Below, in pieces: positions 1 through 8,856 of a DNA stretch of 64,000 nt (within the stretch, counting starts at the first letter, position 1; each line of letters starts with the position of its first letter). Made by a program: the position numbers and the translations under genes. The stretch is from contig NZ_AP014635.1 in NCBI RefSeq assembly GCF_001547935.1, forward strand, positions 2,170,001-2,234,000, in the 5' to 3' direction. The stretch comes from Vibrio tritonius (GTDB lineage Bacteria > Pseudomonadota > Gammaproteobacteria > Enterobacterales > Vibrionaceae). The notes beneath the pieces were generated by a model, which saw only the letters and a list, made by a program, of their open reading frames with translations, was not told the DNA's origin and did not search any database.

Positions 1-455
1 CTATGGGTAAAGAGGTTTCTGACTCAATTCTTAAAGAGACGCTCGATCGCTCATTCGCTAGTGAATTTGTTGACCAACACGGTCTGGATTATCACATCAG
101 CGATCGCTCTGGCGGTTTGTCGGTGGGTCAAGCACAACGCTTAGCGTTAGCGCGAGCTATGATTCAAAACGGCTCGTTCTGGTTATTAGATGAACCGACT
201 GCCAGCCTTGATGCACGTAGCGAGCAGCTCGTAATGCAAGGTTTGGATAATCAAATTCATGGTAAAACTGCGCTATTGGTTACCCACCAACTGGCACCAC
301 TGAAATCAGTGGATCATATCCTAGTGATGCAAAGCGGCGCCATCGTGCAAGACGGCGATTTTGCCACGCTCAGTTCTGAAGAAGGTTTGTTTGCTTCGAT
401 GCTAAAAGCCAATCAAGTCCGTCAAGAAGAGGATAAGGGGAATCTCGATGCGTGA
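1..455 (+). CDS. cydD: CydD, thiol exporter ABC subunit (C-terminal part)
   Basis: This is the last ~150 residues of an ABC transporter nucleotide-binding domain; the gene begins before the window. The signature motif reads LSVGQ, followed by a Walker B (FWLLDEPTASLD) and a switch histidine in LLVTHQ. CydDC is an inner-membrane heterodimer that exports cysteine and glutathione to the periplasm and is needed to assemble cytochrome bd and c-type cytochromes. The assignment rests mainly on the next gene, a clear CydC whose ATG lies inside the end of this gene (8-nt overlap), the usual cydD-cydC order. The signature has V in place of the first G of LSGGQ, which fits one divergent half of a heterodimeric exporter. 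Confidence 0.9.
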   Translation, partial: MGKEVSDSILKETLDRSFASEFVDQHGLDYHISDRSGGLSVGQAQRLALARAMIQNGSFWLLDEPTASLDARSEQLVMQGLDNQIHGKTALLVTHQLAPLKSVDHILVMQSGAIVQDGDFATLSSEEGLFASMLKANQVRQEEDKGNLDA

Positions 456-2169
456 TCTACTGCCTTACTTAAAACTGTATAAAAAGCATTGGTTCGGCTT
501 AAGCCTTGGGATGATTTTGGCTTTTCTAACCCTGTGCTGCTCTATCGGTCTATTAACCATCTCTGGCTGGTTCCTCTCTGCAGCCGCAGTAGCAGGGTTA
601 ACGATCGCCAAAGAGACATTCAACTTCATGCTACCGAGTGGCTTTGTCCGTGGCTTTGCTATTGGCCGAACTGCGGGTCGCTGGGGTGAACGTGTTGTCA
701 GCCATAATGCAACCTTTAAGCTTCTGACTGACCTGCGTATTTTCTTCTTTGAGAAACTGACTCCGCTTATTCCTGGTCGCATTTCTAACCTACGTAATGC
801 TGACCTTCTCAACCGCGTCGTGGCGGATATCGACGCAATGGATCACATCTATCTGCGTTTGATTAGCCCGATCACCATTGCCATTTGCGGTATCGCAGGG
901 ATCACCTTCTTGGTCACTCGCTTTGATATGCATTTGGGTTTGATTCTCGGCGCTATCTTGTTGTGTATCGTGTTGGTATGGCCGGTATTGTTCTACAAGT
1001 TGGGTAAACGTAATGGGGCAGAGTTAACGCAAAACAAAGCGGATTTTCGTATTACCACGCTCGATTGGATTGAAGGCTTTAGTGAGCTGACCATCTTTGG
1101 CGCTGAATCGCGTTATCGCCAAGCAATGGATTCTGCGCAGGCTCGCCTAATCAATAACCAGCGTATCAATGCTCATATATCTGGTCTTGCTATGGCGCTA
1201 TTGATGCTGGCGAACGGTTGGACCTTGGTGTTGATGCTGTGGCTTTCCGCCGACGGTGTGGGTGGCAATGCGCCAGATCCACTGATTGCGTTGGTGGTCT
1301 TTGCCACCATGGCCAGTGTTGAACTGCTGATGCCAATCGCTGGCGCATTCCAATACTTGAGCCAAACGCTCTCTTCAGCACGTCGCTTAAATGATGTTAT
1401 TTTGGCTGAGCCTGAAGTGCGTTTCCCAACAGGGGCAACGCAACACAGCGGTCAATTTGGCATTGAGTTCGACAATGTCTCTTACGCGTACAATAGCGAG
1501 CAGCGTAAAGCGGTTGAAGAGGTATCACTTTCTATTCCCGCGGGCCACAAAGTGGCGATCGTTGGTCAAACCGGCTCTGGTAAATCAACGCTGATTCAGC
1601 TTTTGAATCGCTACTGGGATACACAAGCTGGTGAAATTCGTATTGCTGGCACGCCATTGAAATCATGGAATGAAAGCGACTTACGCGCTGCTATCAGTGT
1701 TGTAAGCCAACGTGTTGATATCTTAAACGGTACACTTCGCGACAACTTGCTGCTAGCAAAAGACGATGCAACCGATGCTGAGCTTGCAACCATGCTTACT
1801 CAAGTGGGTTTGGAAAAATTGCTTGAAGCACCAGGGCTAGATGCTTGGCTTGGTGACGGCGGTCGTCAGCTTTCTGGTGGTGAAAAACGCCGAATTGGTA
1901 TTGCGCGCGCCCTGCTTCATCAAGGTCCTATCTTGCTGCTTGATGAACCTACCGAAGGTTTGGATAAGCAGACAGAGCAACAGATTTTGGCGCTATTCCG
2001 CCAGCACTTTGCCGGAAAAACCGTAGTGTTCATTACTCACCGTTTGGTTGAGTTAGAAACCATGGATTCTATTTGCCTCATTGAGCAAGGCCAATTAGTG
2101 GAACACGGTAGCCATACCGAACTGCTAGCAAAACAAGGGCGTTATTACCAACTAAACCAAACGCTGTAA
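448..2169 (+). CDS. cydC: CydC, thiol exporter ABC subunit
   Basis: The protein is 573 residues, the usual length for CydC. The N-terminal half is a six-helix exporter membrane domain (about residues 1-320), containing the motif SGWFLSA near residue 31. The C-terminal half is the ATPase: Walker A GQTGSGKST at 373-381, signature LSGGE at 475-479, Walker B ILLLDEPTEGLD from residue 495, and a switch histidine in FITHR. It pairs with CydD to move glutathione and cysteine into the periplasm. Translation is probably coupled to cydD through the 8-nt overlap. A strong terminator follows directly. Confidence 0.96.
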   Translation: MRDLLPYLKLYKKHWFGLSLGMILAFLTLCCSIGLLTISGWFLSAAAVAGLTIAKETFNFMLPSGFVRGFAIGRTAGRWGERVVSHNATFKLLTDLRIFFFEKLTPLIPGRISNLRNADLLNRVVADIDAMDHIYLRLISPITIAICGIAGITFLVTRFDMHLGLILGAILLCIVLVWPVLFYKLGKRNGAELTQNKADFRITTLDWIEGFSELTIFGAESRYRQAMDSAQARLINNQRINAHISGLAMALLMLANGWTLVLMLWLSADGVGGNAPDPLIALVVFATMASVELLMPIAGAFQYLSQTLSSARRLNDVILAEPEVRFPTGATQHSGQFGIEFDNVSYAYNSEQRKAVEEVSLSIPAGHKVAIVGQTGSGKSTLIQLLNRYWDTQAGEIRIAGTPLKSWNESDLRAAISVVSQRVDILNGTLRDNLLLAKDDATDAELATMLTQVGLEKLLEAPGLDAWLGDGGRQLSGGEKRRIGIARALLHQGPILLLDEPTEGLDKQTEQQILALFRQHFAGKTVVFITHRLVELETMDSICLIEQGQLVEHGSHTELLAKQGRYYQLNQTL

Positions 2170-2193
2170 GTTTTTATCGTTCTAGTCATTGAT

Positions 2194-2224
2194 TAAGGCG
2201 CATCATTTGATGCGCCTTTTTTAT
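2194..2224 (+). terminator. Terminator after cydC
   Basis: A stem AAGGCGCATCA / TGATGCGCCTT with a two-base loop is followed by a run of T. It starts about 25 bases after the cydC stop codon. Confidence 0.9.
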
Positions 2225-2275
2225 TGAGCTGCAAAACACAGCGCGCTCGATCTGTGAGTTCTGAGATAATTAAGA

Positions 2276-2640
2276 ATGCGACCATTCCGTCACCTAAATT
2301 AACGCAATTTCGGCACTCACTATTTGATCCATCCAGTCCCACAAACATAACGGTAATCGCTGCAAACACAGCGTGCGCGATCTGGTCCTCCCCCCTTGGT
2401 TTTAAGGGGGGAGTTAGAGGGGGGATTATGCGCAGAAGCTAAAGGGACTCACCATAACATACTGAATTAAATATAAATTATTTGAAATAATTTGGGATAA
2501 TATTTATTTTACCTAGTTTACGTAAAATTTTCAGTCAAGAATTAAAAACTGAAATAAAAGCTAGAAAAATAACGTGAATACAGTAACTTCAGTGCGCGCT
2601 AGCTCCCTCCCCAGCCCTCCCTCTAAAGAAGGAGGGGGCC
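2276..2640. repeat. Long direct repeat, copy 1
   Basis: The copy begins near GACCATTCCGTCACC and ends near GGAGGGGGCCAGA. It carries two GC-rich hairpins. At 2386-2425 a CCCCCCTT / AAGGGGGG stem is followed by AGTTAGAGGGGGG. At 2600-2640 there is a related CCCTCC / GGAGGG stem in the opposite orientation. The middle is AT-rich, roughly 2455-2580. Confidence 0.85.
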
Positions 2641-2979
2641 AGATTGAGATCGTGGCTACAAATACGCTTGAGCCGTTAGTCTGAGGTGATTGAAAATCAC
2701 AAAAGCCAAATCTCGAAAAATACTGAAAATACAGTAACTTCTGCGCACGCCTGCTCGCCCTTCGCTAAAAAAACCGGGGCCAAATCGAGATCATGGCTGC
2801 AAATACGCTTGAGCCGTGGGTTCTGAGATGATTGAAAATCACAAAAGCCAAATCTCGAAAAATAACGCGAACACAGTAACTTCTGCGCACGCCTGCTCGC
2901 CCCTCGCTAAAGAAACCGGGACCAGACCGAGATCGTGGCTGCAAATATGCTTGAGCTGAGGGTTCTGAGATGATTGAAA

Positions 2980-3345
2980 ATACGACCGTTCCGTCACCAA
3001 AATTTACGCAATTTCAGCAATCACTATTTGATCCATCCAGTCTTACAAACATAACGTTAATCGCTGCAAACACAGCGCACTCGATCCGGTCCTCCCCCCT
3101 TGTTTTTAAGGGGGGAGTTAGAGGGGGGATTATGCGCAGAAATTGAAGGCACTCACCATAACATACTGAATTAAATATAAATTACTTTATAGACCTTGGA
3201 ATAATAGGAATTTTATCTAGTTCGCGAAAAATTATTAGTCAAGACTTTAAAACTGAAACAAAATCCAAACAAAATACTGTGAATACAGTAACTTCATCGC
3301 GCGCTAGCTCCCTCCCCAGCCCTCCCTCTAAAGAAGGAGGGGGCC
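2980..3345. repeat. Long direct repeat, copy 2
   Basis: This is the second copy of the unit at 2276-2640, offset by about 704 bp. Both GC-rich hairpins are kept (3090-3129 and 3305-3345). The AT-rich middle has diverged most, with substitutions and small indels, so the duplication is not recent. Confidence 0.85.
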
Positions 3346-3554
3346 AGACCGAGATCGAGGCTACAAATACGCTTGAACCGTGGGTTCTGAGATGATTGAA
3401 AATTACAAAAGCCGAATCTCGAAAAATACCGCAAACACAGTAACATCTTCGTACACCTGCTCGCTAAATAACGCGGGGCCGGATCGAGATCGCGGCTACA
3501 AATATGCTCGAGCCGTGGGTTCTGAAGTGATTGAAAATGAGGCATTTAGCACAT

Positions 3555-3592
3555 AAAGAAAATCCCGAGTCATTGCTGACTCGGGATTTTTA
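3555..3592 (-). terminator. Terminator after rluB
   Basis: A perfect 12-bp stem (AATCCCGAGTCA / TGACTCGGGATT) has a four-base loop and a T-rich tail on the minus strand. It is about 25 bases beyond the rluB stop. Confidence 0.85.
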
Positions 3593-3616
3593 TTCTTTAA
3601 CGAAAGAAATACTCAG

Positions 3617-4609
3617 TTAGCGAGTACGGCCTGCAGCGCGTCCGCCTGTTTTAGGCTTCCCTTTGGCTGCGCCATTGCTGTTCTTCGTTGTGCCGGCTGT
3701 TGCGCGACTGCCACCAGATTTGCCGCCGGTTGGTTTACCACCACGCGGTTTTGGTGCATTGATGCGTTCTTCATGACGACGAACGGCACGACGAATTTTC
3801 TGGCTACGTGAACGTTCACGTTGACGAGAAGTATTCTCTTTATTGTCATCAAGCATGGTGGTTTTTTCTGGTTTCAGTTCAACCAACTCACGCAAGTAGT
3901 TCACGTCTTTAAGGCTTAGTTCCATCCAACCGCCACGAGGCAGTTTTTTATCAAGGAAGATATCGCCGTAACGAACACGTTTTAGACGGCTTACTGTGGT
4001 TTCCTGAGATTCCCACAAACGACGAACCTCACGGTTACGACCTTCGTTGATCACTACATAGAATGTGTGGTTCATACCTTCGCCACCAGCGTAAACGATG
4101 TCTTCAAAGCGAGCTAAACCATCGTCTAACTCAACACCTTTTACTAGGTTACGCACTTTCTGCTCAGTCACATCACCAAACACACGAACCAAATATTCAC
4201 GTTCAACCTGACGGCTTGGGTGCATCAAGCGGTTTGCCAATTCACCATCGGTGGTAAACAGCAACAAACCAGACGTGTTTGCATCCAAACGTCCTACAGA
4301 AATCCAGCGCGCCCCGCGGATTTTTGGTAGACGGTCAAATACCGTACGACGACCTTCAGGGTCGTGGCGAGTACAAAGCTCACCTTCTGGCTTGTAGTAA
4401 GCCAAAACTCGGCAAATTACCTCTTCTTGTGCTTTTACAGACACAGCATGTCCATCAATACGCACAACGGCGTTATCATCTTCTAGGCGTTCACCTAGTA
4501 CAGCTACCTTGCCATTAACACTCACACGGCCAGCTCGAATCAGAGCTTCAAGCTCACGACGAGAACCATGACCAGCACGTGCTAAAACCTTTTGTAACTT
4601 TTCGCTCAT
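3617..4609 (-). CDS. rluB: RluB, 23S rRNA pseudouridine(2605) synthase
   Basis: The N-terminus (residues 1-60) is an S4-type RNA-binding domain, [21 protein letters not shown] RsuA/RluB/E/F catalytic domain follows, with the motif [12 protein letters not shown], in which the Asp is the catalytic residue. In RluB this enzyme isomerises U2605 in the peptidyl-transferase region of 23S rRNA. From about residue 255 the tail is Lys/Arg/Gly-rich and low in complexity, typical of gammaproteobacterial RluB and likely to contact rRNA. The gene is downstream of yciO on the same strand with a 159-nt gap that shows no clear terminator. Confidence 0.93.
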   Translation of the reverse strand: MSEKLQKVLARAGHGSRRELEALIRAGRVSVNGKVAVLGERLEDDNAVVRIDGHAVSVKAQEEVICRVLAYYKPEGELCTRHDPEGRRTVFDRLPKIRGARWISVGRLDANTSGLLLFTTDGELANRLMHPSRQVEREYLVRVFGDVTEQKVRNLVKGVELDDGLARFEDIVYAGGEGMNHTFYVVINEGRNREVRRLWESQETTVSRLKRVRYGDIFLDKKLPRGGWMELSLKDVNYLRELVELKPEKTTMLDDNKENTSRQRERSRSQKIRRAVRRHEERINAPKPRGGKPTGGKSGGSRATAGTTKNSNGAAKGKPKTGGRAAGRTR

Positions 4610-4768
4610 CTATCTACCTATGTGTCGTCTTCTCAGACGTCGAATAACATTAAACGATCCCCAAGATCGCGGCCGCGTAGTATCGCAAATATCCGCAAAA
4701 AAAGCACCCGTTTTATTGCGTTCCATTGCGTTGTCGAGAACCGAGAAACTTCCTTTGGAAACCGAACC

Positions 4769-5389
4769 TTATTCAAATGGCGTAGGATCGCCAGACCCCA
4801 AACGCTCTATACGAATGTCATCGTCGCTGAAATCCACTACGGTGGTTGGCTGTTCGCCTAAATATCCGCCATTGAGAATGACATCAACCGCGTGTTCGAG
4901 ACGATCACGAATCTCTTCCGGGTCCGACTCTGTCACGGAATTGCCTGGCAAAATTAATGAGGTCGACATCAACGGCTCGCCCATCGCTTCCAATAAGTCT
5001 AGAGCGATTTTGTTATTTGGCACGCGAATACCGATGGTTTTACGCTTAGAATTCATTAAACGACGTGGCACTTCCTTGGTCCCTTTGAAAATAAAGGTGT
5101 AAGGCCCCGGAGTGTTGTTCTTCAACAGACGAAATGCAGTGTTATCGACACGCGCATAAATCGAAAGTTCAGACAAATCACGACACATCAAACTGAAATT
5201 ATGGTCATCACTTAAACGACGAATCTGACAAATTCTTTCTAACGCATGCTTATTTTCCAACTGACAACCAATGGCATAACCTGAGTCGGTTGGATAAACA
5301 ATGACACCACCATTACGCACAATCGCCACCGCTTGATTAATCAAGCGGGTTTGTGGGTTTTCTGGGTGAACATAAAAATACTGGCTCAT
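4769..5389 (-). CDS. yciO: YciO, Sua5/YrdC/YciO-family protein
   Basis: The protein is 206 residues, the same length as E. coli YciO. The YrdC-like fold is seen in [19 protein letters not shown] (nucleotide-binding region) and [11 protein letters not shown]. Family members bind dsRNA or tRNA, and Sua5/TsaC make threonylcarbamoyl-adenylate; YciO itself is thought to be weak or divergent in this activity. Its start codon overlaps the stop of rnm by 4 nt, so the two are translationally coupled. The partner gene acts on rRNA, which fits an RNA-related role, but that is inference. Confidence 0.9.
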   Translation of the reverse strand: MSQYFYVHPENPQTRLINQAVAIVRNGGVIVYPTDSGYAIGCQLENKHALERICQIRRLSDDHNFSLMCRDLSELSIYARVDNTAFRLLKNNTPGPYTFIFKGTKEVPRRLMNSKRKTIGIRVPNNKIALDLLEAMGEPLMSTSLILPGNSVTESDPEEIRDRLEHAVDVILNGGYLGEQPTTVVDFSDDDIRIERLGSGDPTPFE

Positions 5390-6267
5390 GCTAATTCCTC
5401 ATCATCCAGCGTATTTACTGGCGCTTTAGGGACAATTCCCCACTCGTTCCAGACCGGAACCACACCGGCAGGTAGCCAGAGATTGCGTCCTAATTCCATC
5501 CACGGAGACGGATAATGGAAGTCGCTACCTTGCGATGCTAATAGATTGTATTGTATCGCATAATCGGCCAAGTTGCGCTTTTCTTGCGGTGCTTGTTGCG
5601 GTTGTGACACTTCCATCCCATCTCCACCCGCTTGGGCATAGGCATCAATCAAACGTTTTAACCATTTGGTTGTCAGGTCATAACGGCCCGGGTGTGCCAA
5701 TACGGCTTGGCCACCGGCAGCATGAATCACGTCAATGGCTTCTGCCATGGAACACCAGCTTGGTGGCACATAGCCTGGGTTATTGCGCGTCATGTATTTC
5801 TTGAATACTTTTTGCATGTTGGGCGCAAAGCCTTGCTCCACCAGCCATTTAGCGAAATGAGCCCGGGTTAACGCAACGCCATTCGCCAGCGCTTTCACTT
5901 CTTCTAATACGCCTGGGCGAGTGACTTTCTCTAATCGATGTGCAATCAATTCTGCCCGCGCATCACGACGCTGTTTCTGTTCTGCAATTAGTGCAGTTAA
6001 CGCAGGATGAGTCGGATCGATATTCAGTCCAACAATGTGAATATCCTTGTTTTGCCATAAGGTGGAAAACTCAATCCCATTAATCAACTGCAACGGCTTG
6101 TCATTTTTTTCTATGTAATCGCGTGCTGGTGCCAAAGCATCAACCGTATCGTGATCGGTAATCGCCAATACACCAACGCCCATTTCGATAGCTCGGTCAA
6201 TGAGCGCGTCATAAGTAAAGCGACCGTCGGAAGCGGTGGTATGGCTATGTAAGTCAATAATATTCAT
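5386..6267 (-). CDS. rnm: Rnm (TrpH/YciV), PHP-domain 5'-3' exoribonuclease
   Basis: The protein is 293 residues when started at ATG 6267; an in-frame TTG three codons upstream is less likely. The PHP-domain metal site is visible as [11 protein letters not shown] at the N-terminus, AITDHDT near residue 40 and QGSDFHYP near the end. E. coli YciV (RNase AM) trims the 5' ends of 5S, 16S and 23S rRNA and degrades short oligonucleotides and nucleoside 3',5'-bisphosphates. The gene is divergent from the trp operon, and the TrpR operator lies only ~45 bp upstream of its start, hence the old name trpH. Confidence 0.92.
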   Translation of the reverse strand: MNIIDLHSHTTASDGRFTYDALIDRAIEMGVGVLAITDHDTVDALAPARDYIEKNDKPLQLINGIEFSTLWQNKDIHIVGLNIDPTHPALTALIAEQKQRRDARAELIAHRLEKVTRPGVLEEVKALANGVALTRAHFAKWLVEQGFAPNMQKVFKKYMTRNNPGYVPPSWCSMAEAIDVIHAAGGQAVLAHPGRYDLTTKWLKRLIDAYAQAGGDGMEVSQPQQAPQEKRNLADYAIQYNLLASQGSDFHYPSPWMELGRNLWLPAGVVPVWNEWGIVPKAPVNTLDDEELA

Positions 6268-6294
6268 ATTCTTCAATTTGCTTAAAATTTCTGC

Positions 6295-6328
6295 TTGACT
6301 TTTTATCCCTGCACTAGTTAACTAGTAC
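6295..6328 (+). promoter_or_regulatory. trp promoter with TrpR operator
   Basis: A -35 TTGACT (6295-6300) and a -10 TTAACT (6318-6323) are 17 bp apart. The -10 lies in the palindrome ACTAGTTAACTAGT (6313-6326), which matches the E. coli TrpR operator core. Tryptophan-bound TrpR should therefore block the promoter. The site is also just upstream of the divergent rnm gene. Confidence 0.9.
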
Positions 6329-6359
6329 ACAAATACAAGACACACGTTAAAGGCTTATC

Positions 6360-6467
6360 ATGTTACAAGAATTTAACCTAAATCATAAACCCTTTATCCA
6401 GTCAGTTCATAGCAAACTGTCTTGGTGGCGCACTTGGTCTAAGTCAAGTGGGCTGACGTGTGCATAA
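6360..6467 (+). CDS. trpL: TrpL leader peptide
   Basis: A 35-residue open frame starts MLQEFNLNHKPF and contains SWWRTW, three Trp codons within five. It lies between the trp promoter and trpE and overlaps the first attenuator arms. The ribosome position on the Trp codons reports charged tRNA-Trp, which sets the choice of RNA fold downstream. Its size, the Trp cluster and its position all fit a trp leader. Confidence 0.92.
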   Translation: MLQEFNLNHKPFIQSVHSKLSWWRTWSKSSGLTCA

Positions 6468-6524
6468 GATTTATTAACCCAATGCAACCGACAAAGCCCG
6501 CTCACCAGCGGGCTTTGTTTTATC
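6431..6524 (+). terminator. trp attenuator
   Basis: The terminator hairpin is at 6491-6518: ACAAAGCCCGCT / AGCGGGCTTTGT with a four-base loop and a short T run. A competing antiterminator can form between AGTGGGCT (6447-6454) and AGCCCGCT (6495-6502). CACTTG (6431-6436), next to the Trp codons, can pair with CAAGTG (6445-6450) as the 1:2 stem. This is the classic four-segment arrangement. Confidence 0.88.
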
Positions 6525-6602
6525 CAGAATGAGACCACAAGTATCACGATTTTCTCCTCTCACTCTGGCGCTAAAAAATTAAAAGAATGAAAAGGAGGTC
6601 TT

Positions 6603-8171
6603 GTGGAAAAGGCCAATACAAACCAAAAACGTGCTGTTCTGGAACTCATTACTCTGCCAGTGACTTATCGCCCGAATCCAACAGCGCTATTTCACACCCT
6701 GTGTGAGAACAAAACCGATAGCCTATTGCTTGAATCGGCTGAAATCGATTCAAAACAAGATCTTAAAAGTCTACTGCTGATTGATGCTGCGGTACGCATC
6801 ACTTGCTACGGTCAGGATGTAACTCTGCATGCGCTAACCGATAACGGTGCTGCTCTGCTCTCCATTCTCAGTGAGCAAGTGGCAAGCGATGTAAAAGCGC
6901 AACAAACCGAAACTCACACGCTAATACTGACTTTCCCGCACGCAGATGAAAACTTAGATGAAGACAGCCGTTTACGCCAAACCTCAACGTTTGATGCACT
7001 GCGTATGGTGCAACACAGTTTCGATTTAGCTGGGTTAGACAAACATGCCATTTTCCTTGGCGGTCTGTTTGCTTATGACCTCGTTGCCAACTTTGAGCCT
7101 CTGGGTAACGTGAAAGATACCACATCTTGTCCTGACTACGTGTTTTACGTCGCTGAGACACTGATGATCATCGATCACCAAACTGAAACAGCTCAACTAC
7201 AAGGCACTCTATTTAGTCAAAACACAGATAATCGCGCGGAATTACAAGAGCGTATGAACGCTATCGTTGCTCAAGCGCAGCACAGCGTGTCACATCAAGT
7301 TGCAAAACACTTAGCCGAAGTACCGCTAACCACCAATATTGAAGATGACGAATTCTGCTCGATTGTGTCTGACTTAAAAGACTACATCGTAAAAGGCGAC
7401 ATTTTCCAAGTGGTGCCTTCACGTCGCTTCTTCCTACCTTGCCCTTCCCCATTGGCAGCGTATGAACAGCTCAAAATCAATAACCCAAGCCCTTACATGT
7501 TCTACATGCAAGACGAAAACTTCACTCTGTTTGGCGCATCACCAGAGAGTGCTTTGAAATACGCCACCGAAAGCAATGAAGTGCAAATTTACCCAATCGC
7601 TGGAACCCGTCGCCGCGGTAAGCATGCCGATGGTTCTATCGACCCAGATTTAGATAGCCGTATTGAGCTTGAACTGCGTAACGATAAAAAAGAGACCGCG
7701 GAACACATGATGTTGGTCGACCTAGCGCGTAACGATGTGGCTCGCATCTCGCAAGCAGGTACACGCCATGTGGCTGACCTGCTTAAAGTTGACCGCTACA
7801 GCCACGTAATGCACTTGGTCTCTCGCGTTGTGGGCCAGCTACGTACGGATTTGGATGCGCTGCACGCGTATCAAGCGAGCATGAATATGGGCACACTCAC
7901 TGGCGCACCGAAGATTCGCGCCATGCAGTTGATTCGTGAGGTGGAACGCGAACGTCGCGGTAGCTACGGCGGTGCTGTCGGTTACTTAACCGGTGAAGGC
8001 GATTTGGATACCTGTATTGTGATTCGCTCTGCCTACGTGCGTAACGGTATTGCGCAAGTTCAAGCGGGCGCGGGTGTGGTATACGACTCAGACCCACAAT
8101 CGGAAGCGGATGAAACCCGCACTAAAGCGCAAGCTGTCATCACTGCGATTCAACAAGCTCACCAAGCGTAA
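6603..8171 (+). CDS. trpE: TrpE, anthranilate synthase component I
   Basis: The protein is 522 residues from a GTG start with a strong Shine-Dalgarno AAGGAGG just upstream. It makes anthranilate from chorismate using ammonia passed from TrpG. The N-terminal LLESAE motif (about residue 38) is the tryptophan feedback site of the family. The chorismate-binding domain holds GDIFQVVPSRRF, PIAGTRRRG, GTLTGAPKIRAM and GAGVVYDSDP. It is the first structural gene of the operon and is separated from trpG by 11 nt. Confidence 0.97.
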   Translation: MEKANTNQKRAVLELITLPVTYRPNPTALFHTLCENKTDSLLLESAEIDSKQDLKSLLLIDAAVRITCYGQDVTLHALTDNGAALLSILSEQVASDVKAQQTETHTLILTFPHADENLDEDSRLRQTSTFDALRMVQHSFDLAGLDKHAIFLGGLFAYDLVANFEPLGNVKDTTSCPDYVFYVAETLMIIDHQTETAQLQGTLFSQNTDNRAELQERMNAIVAQAQHSVSHQVAKHLAEVPLTTNIEDDEFCSIVSDLKDYIVKGDIFQVVPSRRFFLPCPSPLAAYEQLKINNPSPYMFYMQDENFTLFGASPESALKYATESNEVQIYPIAGTRRRGKHADGSIDPDLDSRIELELRNDKKETAEHMMLVDLARNDVARISQAGTRHVADLLKVDRYSHVMHLVSRVVGQLRTDLDALHAYQASMNMGTLTGAPKIRAMQLIREVERERRGSYGGAVGYLTGEGDLDTCIVIRSAYVRNGIAQVQAGAGVVYDSDPQSEADETRTKAQAVITAIQQAHQA

Positions 8172-8182
8172 GGAAGATTCTC

Positions 8183-8761
8183 ATGGCTAACATCGTTTTC
8201 ATCGATAACTTCGACTCCTTTACCTACAACTTGGTGGATCAATTTCGCGCTCTTGGCCACCAAGTTGCGGTTTATCGCAACACCATCACTGTCGAAGCAG
8301 TAGAAAAAATTACAGCGCAATTAGAGCAACCTTTGATTGTGCTTTCTCCGGGCCCTGGTACTCCTGCTGCCGCAGGTTCAATGCCAGCCATTATTCAACG
8401 TTTTAAAGGTGAAGTGCCTATTCTAGGGATCTGCCTTGGTCATCAAGCGATTGTTGAAGCCTACGGCGGCACCGTGGCTGGCGCTGGTGAAATTGTCCAC
8501 GGCAAAGTGTCGATGATGGCTCACGATGCGCACCCGATTTACGAAGGCTTACCTTCTCCTCTGGCGATTGCGCGCTACCACTCACTGGTTGCCACAAAAG
8601 TGCCAGAGTCGCTCACCATCACCGCCCAAGTAGACGGCCTAGTGATGTCGGTTTGCCATGAACAAGACAAAGTGTGTGGATTCCAATTTCACCCAGAGTC
8701 AATCATGACCACTCAAGGCGCAGCACTCTTAACTAAAGCGATTGATTGGGCCCTTGCTTAA
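8183..8761 (+). CDS. trpG: TrpG, anthranilate synthase glutamine amidotransferase
   Basis: The protein is 192 residues and contains only the class I glutaminase domain. TrpG is therefore separate here, not fused to TrpD as in E. coli. The triad is visible: Cys84 in GICLGH, His170 and Glu172 in FHPES. The oxyanion region is SPGPGTP. It hydrolyses glutamine and delivers ammonia to TrpE. An 95-nt gap with no terminator separates it from trpD. Confidence 0.96.
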   Translation: MANIVFIDNFDSFTYNLVDQFRALGHQVAVYRNTITVEAVEKITAQLEQPLIVLSPGPGTPAAAGSMPAIIQRFKGEVPILGICLGHQAIVEAYGGTVAGAGEIVHGKVSMMAHDAHPIYEGLPSPLAIARYHSLVATKVPESLTITAQVDGLVMSVCHEQDKVCGFQFHPESIMTTQGAALLTKAIDWALA

Positions 8762-8856
8762 ACGTCAAACGACGATTAAACGCCAATCCTAACCAACTGA
8801 ATCGCTAAAAACCGAATAGAACGAAGCATAAAAAAGAATTCATGGAGAGAGTTATC

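Larger units (their letters stand above)
2241..3545. repeat. Composite repeat block between cydC and rluB
   Basis: About 1.3 kb without a credible gene is built from nested repeats. A ~365-bp unit occurs twice as a direct repeat (offset ~704 bp). Between and after these copies lies a ~50-bp core with the string GCTTGAGCCGTGGGTTCTGA or close variants. Core copies begin near 2648, 2789, 2931, 3353 and 3488, with a partial copy near 2250; the first three are spaced 141-142 bp apart. The block sits between the cydC terminator and the inward-facing rluB terminator, so it is probably not part of either transcript. Short open frames inside it follow the repeats and look non-coding. Confidence 0.85.

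Noticed and set aside
2241..3545. CRISPR array
   Set aside because: Units are 135-142 bp apart and of uneven length, spacers are themselves repeated, and no cas genes are near.
3294..3545. An 83-codon minus-strand gene in the repeat block
   Set aside because: It follows the repeat core, its protein is itself repetitive, and there is no SD; it reads as a by-product of the repeats.
4620..5102. A 160-codon plus-strand gene opposite yciO
   Set aside because: yciO is a full-length family member on the other strand; the antisense frame has no motif and no SD.
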